64,000 nt of DNA, from positions 1 through 64,000 of the forward strand of contig NZ_JAPMLT010000007.1 of NCBI RefSeq assembly GCF_026410385.1, read 5' to 3'. Position 1 is the stretch's first letter. The number at the start of each line of letters is the position of its first letter. Source of the DNA: Tumebacillus lacus. Lineage in GTDB: Bacteria; Bacillota; Bacilli; Tumebacillales; Tumebacillaceae. Under the pieces are notes generated by a model. It ran no database searches, had not been told where the DNA came from, and saw only the letters and a list, made by a program, of their open reading frames with translations. The translations under genes and the position numbers were made by a program. This document shows, in pieces, positions 14,342 to 22,300 of the stretch.

Positions 14342-16441
14342 ATGGGACAAGGTCAGAAACACCGGTGGGTCTCCGGGCGCATGAGGGATGAGCGGGCTGC
14401 GCTCTATCAGGGGCGAGTGCAGGGGCTCGCGTTTCATATCGAATCGCATCAGCGGCTGCGGGGACCGTACACGGCGGCTGGCGAACTGTTGCGGCAGGTC
14501 GTGCCGATGGTCATGGAACGGTGGCCGGAAGTGGTGGAGCGGCATGTGGTGGAGATCTTGACGATGGCGCCGGAGTTGCGGTCGGTGGTGCCGGCGTCCC
14601 GCGAGACGCTGACCTCGTTGGCGATTCCGGAGGAGCGGACGCGCTATTATTCGCGGATGCGGACGATGCGTCTCACCAACGGTGTCGTTGATTTTTTGAA
14701 AAAGATCACGGTGCCGGAACGGCTCGGACGTCTGCAGGTCGTGTTTGAACATGCGGGGGACTGTGAGGTGCTGGATGGGGAATTTCTCTCGACTCTGCTG
14801 CGCCGGGTGCACGCAGAGCAGATGGAGTTGACGATCTGCACGCAAGGGGATGCCGGGCAGCCTCTGTTGCAGGAGGCGTTGGTGCGGTATGCGGAGCGGG
14901 TGGAGGCACCGGTTCTGGCGGCGAAGGAGACGTGTGTGAACGGGCAAGGAGAAGAGATATTGACGCTGGCGGAGCGTTTCGTGCAGTCGGATGGGACGTC
15001 CGACCGGTCGGAGGAACTCACGGCGTACGAGTCGCTGCCGGAACGTGAGCGGCAGGCTCTGCATGATCGTCGCGCGGATGAGTTGACGGCGCTTGGCGAT
15101 ACGTCGTGGCAGTACGGGGCGATCCCGTGGCACCGGGAGCGAGGGAGTTCTGCCCTGATGGCGATGGAGGCTCTGCGTCATGCGCTGGAGTACTGTATCA
15201 ATATCGGAGCGTACGAAGCGACTGTTGATTTCGGTCTTCGCGGGAGGAAATGGGCAGATTGGTCGGATGCACATTTTGCGCATATGTGGGCGTTTACCTT
15301 TAAGACGACAAACGCGTTGGCCGCTCTCGGCCGCACGGAAGAGGCGGAGGCGATGTCGATGGACGCGCTTGCGAGCACCGACAGCGTCCGCGTGCAGACG
15401 CAGGTGGCCTATGCCACGGCGATGCTGTACACGCGACATCACGCGAACCGCGATCATGAGACGGCCCGCCAGTGGATCGAAAAGGCGATCTCTTATGCGC
15501 AGACGATAGAGGATGAAAAGATGCGGGCGTTTCGGACTGTATTTTACAACAACGGGCTCGCGTTGATCGAAATGCATGTGAACAGGATCGAGGAAGCGTT
15601 GCGGCTGGTGACTGAAGGTCAACAATTGTTGAACCGGGTGTTGGCGCCGGATGAGCACCTCTTGCACCGCTCGGTGCTGATCCACAACAAAGCGTTGATC
15701 CTCGCTTCGATGAAACGGTATGAAGAAGCACTGGCTGATTTTAATCGGGTGATCGAGATCGATCCGAACTATCCGGAATATCATTTTGACCGGGGAAATC
15801 TCTACAACAAAATGGGGCGACTGGAGGAAGCGGTCGAAAATTACACGCACGCCATCGAGATCTCGCCTCCTTTCCCGGAGGTGTATTTCAACAGGGCCGG
15901 TGCATACAGTCGGCTCGGCATGGCGGAGAAGGCGTTGGCCGACTACGACTATTTGCTCGACATCGACCCGACGCATCTCGACGGGCGTTTAAACCGAGCG
16001 ACGCTGTTCTTGGAAGCAGGTGAAACGGCTCTGGCACGACAGGATGCGGAGGAGGGGCTGGCTCTCGACCCGACACATGCGCAGTTGCTCTGCACGTTGG
16101 GGCTGATCGAGATGGCGGAGGGGCGGCTGGACGCAGCGCAACGCGCTCTGACGGCGGCGCTTGAGATCGACGCCGGACTGTTGGAAGCGCATGTGAATCT
16201 GTCTGTTCTGCTGTTCGAATGCGATGATGCACAAGGAGCGGTGGACGCGCTGAATCGGGCGGTGCAGCAACATCCCGAAGCTAATGTGCTGTATTTTAAC
16301 CGCGCGTGGGCGTTGCAATCGCTGGGGCACTGGCAAGAGGCGGTCGCAGATTATTCGAAAGCTCTGGAACTGGGCTGTGACGAGGCGGAGGAGATCCGAG
16401 CCCGACGGGAGACCTGCTTGCAGGCGCTCGGTACGAATTGA
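14342..16441 (+). CDS. Large TPR protein of the peptide/protease operon
   Basis: The 699-residue protein is soluble and lacks a signal peptide. Residues about 330-690 contain helix-pair repeats of TPR type, clearest in the last 250 residues (YEEALADFNRVIEIDPNYPE, EEAVENYTHAIEISP, EKALADYDYLLDIDP, DAAQRALTAALEID). The first 290 residues are unrecognised; the helical GPYTAAGELLRQVV stretch recalls STAND-type ATPase modules, but no P-loop is visible. TPR folds often bind peptides, so this could be a receptor or scaffold for the peptide encoded at 13003. The coupling to the protease gene supports a joint role. Function inferred only. Confidence 0.65.
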   Translation: MGQGQKHRWVSGRMRDERAALYQGRVQGLAFHIESHQRLRGPYTAAGELLRQVVPMVMERWPEVVERHVVEILTMAPELRSVVPASRETLTSLAIPEERTRYYSRMRTMRLTNGVVDFLKKITVPERLGRLQVVFEHAGDCEVLDGEFLSTLLRRVHAEQMELTICTQGDAGQPLLQEALVRYAERVEAPVLAAKETCVNGQGEEILTLAERFVQSDGTSDRSEELTAYESLPERERQALHDRRADELTALGDTSWQYGAIPWHRERGSSALMAMEALRHALEYCINIGAYEATVDFGLRGRKWADWSDAHFAHMWAFTFKTTNALAALGRTEEAEAMSMDALASTDSVRVQTQVAYATAMLYTRHHANRDHETARQWIEKAISYAQTIEDEKMRAFRTVFYNNGLALIEMHVNRIEEALRLVTEGQQLLNRVLAPDEHLLHRSVLIHNKALILASMKRYEEALADFNRVIEIDPNYPEYHFDRGNLYNKMGRLEEAVENYTHAIEISPPFPEVYFNRAGAYSRLGMAEKALADYDYLLDIDPTHLDGRLNRATLFLEAGETALARQDAEEGLALDPTHAQLLCTLGLIEMAEGRLDAAQRALTAALEIDAGLLEAHVNLSVLLFECDDAQGAVDALNRAVQQHPEANVLYFNRAWALQSLGHWQEAVADYSKALELGCDEAEEIRARRETCLQALGTN

Positions 16442-16451
16442 ATGGGAAAGC

Positions 16452-16480
16452 AGGATGTCCGCAAGGGCATCCTTTTTTTG
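16452..16480 (+). terminator. Terminator ending the peptide-protease-TPR operon
   Basis: AGGATGTCC (16452-16460) pairs with GGGCATCCT around a GCAA loop, followed by a T-run. Confidence 0.9.
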
Positions 16481-16582
16481 TGTCTGCGGCACGCGGTGTT
16501 TGGAAAGTAATGCACCCGATCTTCTTCTCTCCTTTGGACAAACTGATAGCACGATCTCATCCAAAGGAGTGAGCCCAAGTCA

Positions 16583-17137
16583 ATGGATACCGTTGCAGGG
16601 AAAACACAACCGGAAATCGTGGAGTTTATTCGAAGTGCGGTGGCGCGGATCGAGTCCAGATTTCAGGACGTGCAAGGGCTGGCGTTGACAGAGAGCGATC
16701 TGAAGTGCATGTTGTACATGGAACTGAGCGAGTTTATGGGCGATCTGATGCCGTTGCATGCGGAGCTGAATTGGTACGATGTCGAGGCCAAACTGCGGAT
16801 GAAGCCGGACCTCACCATCGTCGATCCGGCAGGCCTGACGATCACGGAGAACGGGACGCTGCGGCTGCCGCATAAAGGGTGCCAATTTGAAGGGCCGACG
16901 GTGATCGTCGATATCAAATACATCCGCTCCAAAGGCGTGCAAAAGCGTTATCTGGAGAGCATTCGCAAAGACATGACCAAAATGAAGGAACTGGCCGCGC
17001 GTCACGACGATCTGCGCCCGATCATGGTCGTGTTCAACAAGACGCACAACGGATATGAGAAAATTGAGTCGTTGATGTCGGAGTTTGAGCAGGAACGGTC
17101 TGTCGAGTGGATCTATGCGACGAGCGATATGAAGTAA
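16583..17137 (+). CDS. Small PD-(D/E)XK-like nuclease-fold protein
   Basis: This 184-residue protein has an N-terminal helical stretch, then HAELNWYDVEAKLRMKPDLTIVD and, about 35 residues later, VIVDIKYIRSKG. Together these give a PD...D-x-K layout typical of PD-(D/E)XK endonuclease folds. The C-terminal MVVFNKTHNGYEKI would be the last strand of the core. I cannot name a family; it may be a restriction-type or repair nuclease, or an inactive relative. AAAGGAGTGA precedes ATG 16583. It stands alone between terminators at the left edge of an accessory region. Confidence 0.55.
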   Translation: MDTVAGKTQPEIVEFIRSAVARIESRFQDVQGLALTESDLKCMLYMELSEFMGDLMPLHAELNWYDVEAKLRMKPDLTIVDPAGLTITENGTLRLPHKGCQFEGPTVIVDIKYIRSKGVQKRYLESIRKDMTKMKELAARHDDLRPIMVVFNKTHNGYEKIESLMSEFEQERSVEWIYATSDMK

Positions 17138-17150
17138 AGAAGAACAGGTG

Positions 17151-17179
17151 ACCGCCTCGAAGAAGAGGCGGTTTTTTTA
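17151..17179 (+). terminator. Rho-independent terminator
   Basis: ACCGCCTC/GAGGCGGT around GAAGAA, then a T-run. Confidence 0.9.
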
Positions 17180-17189
17180 TGCGGAGGGG

Positions 17190-17218
17190 TTGACGTTTGG
17201 TGGACGAAATCATAATAT
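17190..17218 (+). promoter_or_regulatory. Promoter of the DUF2087/GIY-YIG operon
   Basis: TTGACG (17190-17195) and TAATAT (17213-17218) are spaced by 17 bp, about 40 bp before the start codon of the regulator gene. Confidence 0.6.
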
Positions 17219-17256
17219 GTCTATAAATAAAACAAACGAACCGAGGTGTTGTTTGG

Positions 17257-18021
17257 ATGAGTGATGTATCGGAGTTGTTTTGGAACGCTTCGGTCGAGGA
17301 GATCAAAAGCGGGTATGTGCACGACAGCGCAGCCGGGACCTATACGTGTCTCGTCTGCGGCGAGGTGTTTGAGCAAGGGGTGATCTACCCGGCCGACGAG
17401 GTGTTGTACGAGGCGTCCCGCTATGTGAAGGTGCATATCGAGGCGGAGCACCGCTCGATGTTTGAGTATCTGCTCGGCTTGGAGAAGAAATGGACGGGGC
17501 TGACCGATCTGCAAAAGACGTTGCTCGGCTATTTCCACGACGGGTACAGCGATCAGGAGATCGTCAAAGAGATGGACGGCGGCAGCACGTCGACGATCCG
17601 CAATCACCGCTTTACGATGCGGGAGAAGGAAAAACAGGCGAAGGTGTTGCTGGCGATCTTGGAGCTTGCCGGGAGCAAGGCGGGGAAGAAGGAGCGATTT
17701 GTGCCGATTCACCGGACGGCGACGATGGTCGATGCTCGCTATGCGATCACGGAGGCGGAGAATGAAGGGATTTTAAAAACGTATTTTCCGGAAGGACCGG
17801 AGGGGCCGATCAGCTCGTTCCCGAAAAAGGAAAAGCGCAAACTCGCGATCTTGCGTCATCTGATGCAGCGGTTTGAGGCGGGACGCAAGTATTCGGAGAA
17901 AGAGGTCAACACCGTGCTGGAGGCAGCTTTTCATGACTATGTGACGTTGCGGCGGTATCTGATTGAGTACGGCTTCCTCGACCGGCAGGCGGACGGAAGC
18001 GCATATTGGGTGAAGAGGTGA
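17257..18021 (+). CDS. DUF2087-containing transcriptional regulator with zinc finger
   Basis: The 254-residue protein has three parts: an N-terminal C2H2-like motif (CLVCG ... VHIEAEH, residues about 31-68), a LuxR-type helix-turn-helix (LTDLQKTLLGYFHDGYSDQE ... STIRNH, about 81-118), and a C-terminal DUF2087 domain (KRKLAILRHLMQRFEAGRKY ... YVTLRRYLIEYGFLDR, about 192-250). The combination predicts a DNA-binding regulator. The GIY-YIG gene follows after 5 bp, so they are co-transcribed. The target is unknown. Confidence 0.75.
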   Translation: MSDVSELFWNASVEEIKSGYVHDSAAGTYTCLVCGEVFEQGVIYPADEVLYEASRYVKVHIEAEHRSMFEYLLGLEKKWTGLTDLQKTLLGYFHDGYSDQEIVKEMDGGSTSTIRNHRFTMREKEKQAKVLLAILELAGSKAGKKERFVPIHRTATMVDARYAITEAENEGILKTYFPEGPEGPISSFPKKEKRKLAILRHLMQRFEAGRKYSEKEVNTVLEAAFHDYVTLRRYLIEYGFLDRQADGSAYWVKR

Positions 18022-18026
18022 GCGAG

Positions 18027-18389
18027 ATGAATCGACGGGAAGAATTGAAACGGGAATACAAAGAGACGCCGCGGCCGATGGGCGTGTTCGCGATTCGCAA
18101 CACGGTGAACGGCAAGCGGCTGATCGGATCGACGACCGAGTTGGAAAAGGTGTACAACCGGCATCTGTTCCAGTTGCGAACGGGCGTTCATCCGGCAAAG
18201 TCGATGCAACAAGACTGGAATGAGCACGGCGAGGACGCGTTTGTCTACGAGGTGCTGGAGCAGATCAAAGAGCCGGAATCGGCGCTCTGGCCAGGTCCGG
18301 AAGCCGCCCAACTGCTCGACGAGATGCGGGAAAAATGGATCGCGCAGTTGCAGCCGAACGGTGAGAAGATGTACCACAGCCATCGATAA
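18027..18389 (+). CDS. GIY-YIG nuclease-family protein
   Basis: The 120-residue protein contains GVFAIRNTVNGKRLIGST, the GIY...YIG strand pair in divergent form, followed by LEKVYNRHLFQLRTG and MQQDWNEHGEDAFVYEVLE. This matches the small stand-alone GIY-YIG proteins of Bacilli. Both signature tyrosines are replaced (GVF, LIG), so nuclease activity is uncertain. ATG 18027 lies 5 bp after the regulator stop, and a terminator follows. Confidence 0.75.
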   Translation: MNRREELKREYKETPRPMGVFAIRNTVNGKRLIGSTTELEKVYNRHLFQLRTGVHPAKSMQQDWNEHGEDAFVYEVLEQIKEPESALWPGPEAAQLLDEMREKWIAQLQPNGEKMYHSHR

Positions 18390-18391
18390 GC

Positions 18392-18437
18392 AAAGCCCCC
18401 GGATATGCGAAAAAGGCATAGACGGGGGCTTTTTCTT
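18392..18437 (+). terminator. Rho-independent terminator
   Basis: AAAGCCCCCG (18392-18401) pairs with CGGGGGCTTT (18423-18432), with an inner ATGC/GCAT stem, then T-rich sequence. Confidence 0.85.
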
Positions 18438-18539
18438 TTGATTTTGTGCATATAATAAGATAAAAAGGGGCTGGACAAGTGAATGGGAGAGAGTAATAAT
18501 AAGGTTACTCAAATCCATACTGCGAGGGAGCGAAGGAAC

Positions 18540-18668
18540 ATGAACACCACTCTCACGACGCCTGAAGTCAAAGTCAATCCGAAGTTGTTGAAGTTGCAAC
18601 GGTTGGCAGGGGCACTACCCACCAATGGTGCAGCGCAAAAGATCCTCGCAGAACTTCGGTCGCGGTAA
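18540..18668 (+). CDS. 42-residue protein coupled to a PIN-domain gene, possible antitoxin
   Basis: ATG 18540 follows GAGGGAG. The product (MNTTLTTPEVKVNPKLLKLQ then RLAGALPTNGAAQKILAELR) is small, basic and probably partly helical. Its TAA is two bases before the ATG of the PIN gene, which implies translational coupling. A longer form from ATG 18483 would add 19 residues. TATAAT at 18451-18456 may be the -10 element. The arrangement resembles a type II toxin-antitoxin pair, but the sequence does not match an antitoxin family I know. Confidence 0.55.
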   Translation: MNTTLTTPEVKVNPKLLKLQRLAGALPTNGAAQKILAELRSR

Positions 18669-18670
18669 GC

Positions 18671-19303
18671 ATGAACAACAGCAAAGTACTGCCCTTTCAA
18701 CACCCGTCCTTGATACGGGTGTTTCGTTTTGTCGGAATTGATGTGTCGCGATTGCGGAAGAAGGAAATTTTCGTAGATACATGTATCTTGGTGGCGTTGG
18801 CTGACCCGGAAGATGCATGGCATGAGGTGGTTCAGCAGTTTTTCACAAGCTGTTTACTGGATGATGACGAAGGACCGAGTTTTTGGGTGACGGATCGTTC
18901 GTTTGGCGAGTTTTGTGTTGTGATGGAGAAAGCTCTGTGCAACCATTTTGAATGCGGCAATCGCAGGACACCTCAGCATGAAGAGGTGCTTGCGATTCGT
19001 TCACGAGTCGCGAATTGGTTGCGGGATACGATGGATGAGCAGGCGGGCTTGTTTCATACGGTAGCCCTGCAGTCACACACCGTTCGAGAACGGGCTCTGA
19101 CGCTGTGGGAAAAGCATGAGATCGGGGAGACCGATGCTCTGTTTGTGTCGCTCAGTGCAGAACAGGAAATGGCTTTGCTGACGGTTGATGCGAGGTTGGT
19201 GAACAGTTTGCGGCGGGGGCGGGACTTGCCTCTGAAGATGGGATCACAACTAGATATCTATTTTGCAGAGCCTAAGTTTCGAAGAAGGAAAAGGGAGGAA
19301 TAG
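18671..19303 (+). CDS. PIN-domain protein (VapC-like nuclease)
   Basis: The 210-residue protein has the acidic PIN pattern: FVDTCILVALADP near residues 34-46, TDRSFGEFCVV with a conserved Glu near residue 80, and TDALFVSLSAEQEMALLTVD near residues 154-173. PIN domains are Mg-dependent RNases. It is longer than the usual VapC of about 130 residues, with an N-terminal extension and a middle insert. It starts two bases after the small upstream gene. A toxin or defence nuclease role is inferred from context. Confidence 0.7.
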   Translation: MNNSKVLPFQHPSLIRVFRFVGIDVSRLRKKEIFVDTCILVALADPEDAWHEVVQQFFTSCLLDDDEGPSFWVTDRSFGEFCVVMEKALCNHFECGNRRTPQHEEVLAIRSRVANWLRDTMDEQAGLFHTVALQSHTVRERALTLWEKHEIGETDALFVSLSAEQEMALLTVDARLVNSLRRGRDLPLKMGSQLDIYFAEPKFRRRKREE

Positions 19304-19313
19304 ATCAATAAAA

Positions 19314-19353
19314 ATCACCCTCCCCTAGGCGTTCTTTCCTAGAGGAGGGTGAT
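19314..19353. terminator. Bidirectional terminator between PIN and helicase genes
   Basis: ATCACCCTCC (19314-19323) pairs with GGAGGGTGAT (19344-19353), extended by CCTAG/CTAG inner pairing. It lies between converging genes. Confidence 0.8.
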
Positions 19354-19359
19354 CTGCTG

Positions 19360-22300
19360 TTAGACGTGTTGGTGATGCGAGGTTTCAACCATCTGCTCGA
19401 TCTTTTGTACTAAGCGATCCAGTTCTTTTTCGGGAGATGCCCACCAATTTCGGCTCCAAATCCGATGGATGGTCCAACCTTGGCTCTCAAGGAAGCGTTG
19501 ACGGTACAGGTCTCGTTCTCTTGCGACTTTCGATGAGTGATAGGTCGCACCGTCACACTCGATTCCGAGCAGGTAAATATCAGGGTTGGAAGGATGAAGG
19601 ACGGCAAGATCGATTCGATAGCCGGAGAAGCCGACCTGTTTTTTTATTTCATATCCTCGTCGCTTCAGTGCCTCCCCGACCTCTTCCTCAAAAATGCTCT
19701 CATAGACCCCTTGGTCGTCCTCTGCTTGGACGGTGTGGGTATCCAGGATGCCTTTTAGAATCGTCTCGACCAGTTGGTCGTTCCCTTCGGAAATGGCTTT
19801 ACCATACTCTAAGTATCGTTTCAACAGACGCACACCGGATTTGTACGTTTCTGCTCGGTGCCATTCTGCAGGGTCAAAACTGCATACCAAGTAGGCTTTT
19901 TCCTTGGCACGAGTGATCGCCACATTTAGACGATTGGGGCCGGCCTCGCGTTGCAAGGGGCCAAAACTGCTAGGCATTTTGCCTTCTTCGTTTTTTGCAT
20001 AGGCGACAGAGAATACGATAATATCGCGCTCATCCCCCTGCACGTTTTCGATGTTTTTTACAAACAGACCTACGTCTTCTTCGCCATTTTTCCGCTGCTT
20101 TGCTTCTTCAAGGAGCAGTTGGACCTCAGGGCTTTCGGCGGAGCGGCGATCAAAAATGTCATTGATCAACTCCGTTTGTTTCGCATTAAACGTGATGATC
20201 CCGAGCGTTTTTTCAGGACGGTTGCGCAAAAGGTAGATAACAATATCCACGGTACGCTCTGCCTCGACCAGGTTCTGTTGCCCGATCCAAGTCCCATTCA
20301 CTTGGATAAATTCCAGAGGCTTCTCAGTTCCAAAAGTGGCGTTCGGAGCGATTTGCATGCGACGACCGTAAAACGCATAGTTGGAGAAGTTGATCAATGC
20401 TTGGTGCTTCGAGCGATAATGCCAAGCTAACCATTGATCTGTAAATCTTGACTTGCCCCACTCTAAAAGACTTTGAGCTGTCTTGTCGCTGGCATTTTTG
20501 TATTCTGCGGATTTTTCCTCGTCCTCAAGTTCTTCTTCGTCAGCGGTGCGCTGGAAAAAGTTGCTCGGAGGAAGCTGTTTTTCATCACCGGCAACCACAA
20601 TCTTTTGGGCTCGCAGAATGGAGGGGACTGCATTTTCCACAGGAAGCTGCGAAGCCTCGTCAAAAATCACGAGGTCAAACAGGCCCTGTTGATGCGGGAA
20701 AATCGCACTGACAGCTTCCGGTGTACAAAGCCAGCAAGGAACCAGTCGCAACAGATCTTCCGCAAATGAGCTCATCATTTTACGAAGCGCAGGTTGTGAG
20801 CGTTTTTTCTTTGCTTCATGTTGCAAGGTTCTTCGGTTTGGGTTCGTGACATCCAATGACCGTTGGAAAAGCCGATGATCGATCAGTCTCGGCAGTTTGA
20901 TCCGTTTTTCTTTCAGCAGGTCGCGATATCGGGCGACATGACTGATATACAACTCGGTGGATACTTCCTTGACATGCGGCTCTTCGGACTCGATTTGTAA
21001 GATCCACTGGTTGTAGTAATTATTTTCGATCAGGCGCTGCCAGTGCTCCACAATGTCAGAGCGAGAATCGAGAGGAGCCTTTTCCAAGCAGAGCTCAATC
21101 AGACGAGTTTGTAACTGGTTGAGTGCTGTTTTCCGTTGATCGAGTTGCACGATGCTTTCAAAATCATCGAGGGAACGAAGCAAACGCAGATAGGTATCGT
21201 GGTCATAAATTCCGTTATCAACGTCTTTTCTCAGTTCGACTAGTTGGTCTTGTTCAAAGTAAGGGTGGAGTCGGTCCACGATGGATCGAAGCTGTTTGGT
21301 GATCTCGGTGAGCTCGATGGTACGTAAAACGGAGTCGCTAAAACTCGTGGCAGCCAGTTGTTCCAAGTCTTTCGGTGAATTCAGGTTTGGCAGCCATTTC
21401 GGATAGATGACCTGAGCTTGCACATAAAGGGACAAAAATTCAATCGCTCGTTTTTTCAGACCGATCCATTTCTCCCACTCTTGATGTTCGTTCAATAGAG
21501 GGGCATCGGAAAAAAGATGATGAGACTTGGCCTCGGCACGCATTGATTCGTACTTCAGGAATGTCTCAATTTGTTCGAGATGTTGACGCACGCTTACTCC
21601 GTCGAACAAAATACCTTGTTTTTTACAGTAGGCTTCTAATTCCTTACGTAGGGAACGCCAACTGGAAGAGAACCATCGGGTGAATGACTTTTGGTTCAGT
21701 TCAAGGAACTCATTTATTTTCCGCACCCAGTCCTGTGCTTCGCCTGATGCGAGATGGGTGACGGGGTCAGGGCGGTTTTCAAGCAATTGAACTTGACGTT
21801 GGAGTGCGCTCAATAGGTGTTTGACCTTTTGGAGTTCATCTTCATGTTCAAATTCGCGGCTTTCATTCTGGTAGTACAGCAGGATGTGCCGATTCATGTT
21901 TGCGTTCTGCAAAATTCTGATCGACATCTCCAAACCGTCCAATGTTTCTCGATGAGTCAAGAAATAAGACGGTGGATACGCAAACTCAGTTTTTGTTTTG
22001 CATGCGACGCCCTGTTTCATGAGATTCATGATGTCAGTGAGCATTTCTTCCAGTTCGCGATGATCTTCAATCGTATAGGAAGCAAAGTTTTTACGGTTCG
22101 ACCAAGGATGATTCGGTTGGTCATATTTGGACATCAAGAGGACGATTTCACGAAGAGTTTGAGATTGTTTCCTCAATTCCTCGTATGTCATGTTCTCCAT
22201 CAGTTTGGAAACATCGATCCGTAATGAGCTGTCCCATCTCGCATGATTGTACAGCCAGTACAATGTTTTTCCAAATGGACGTTTGATGTGCAGGGATCGG

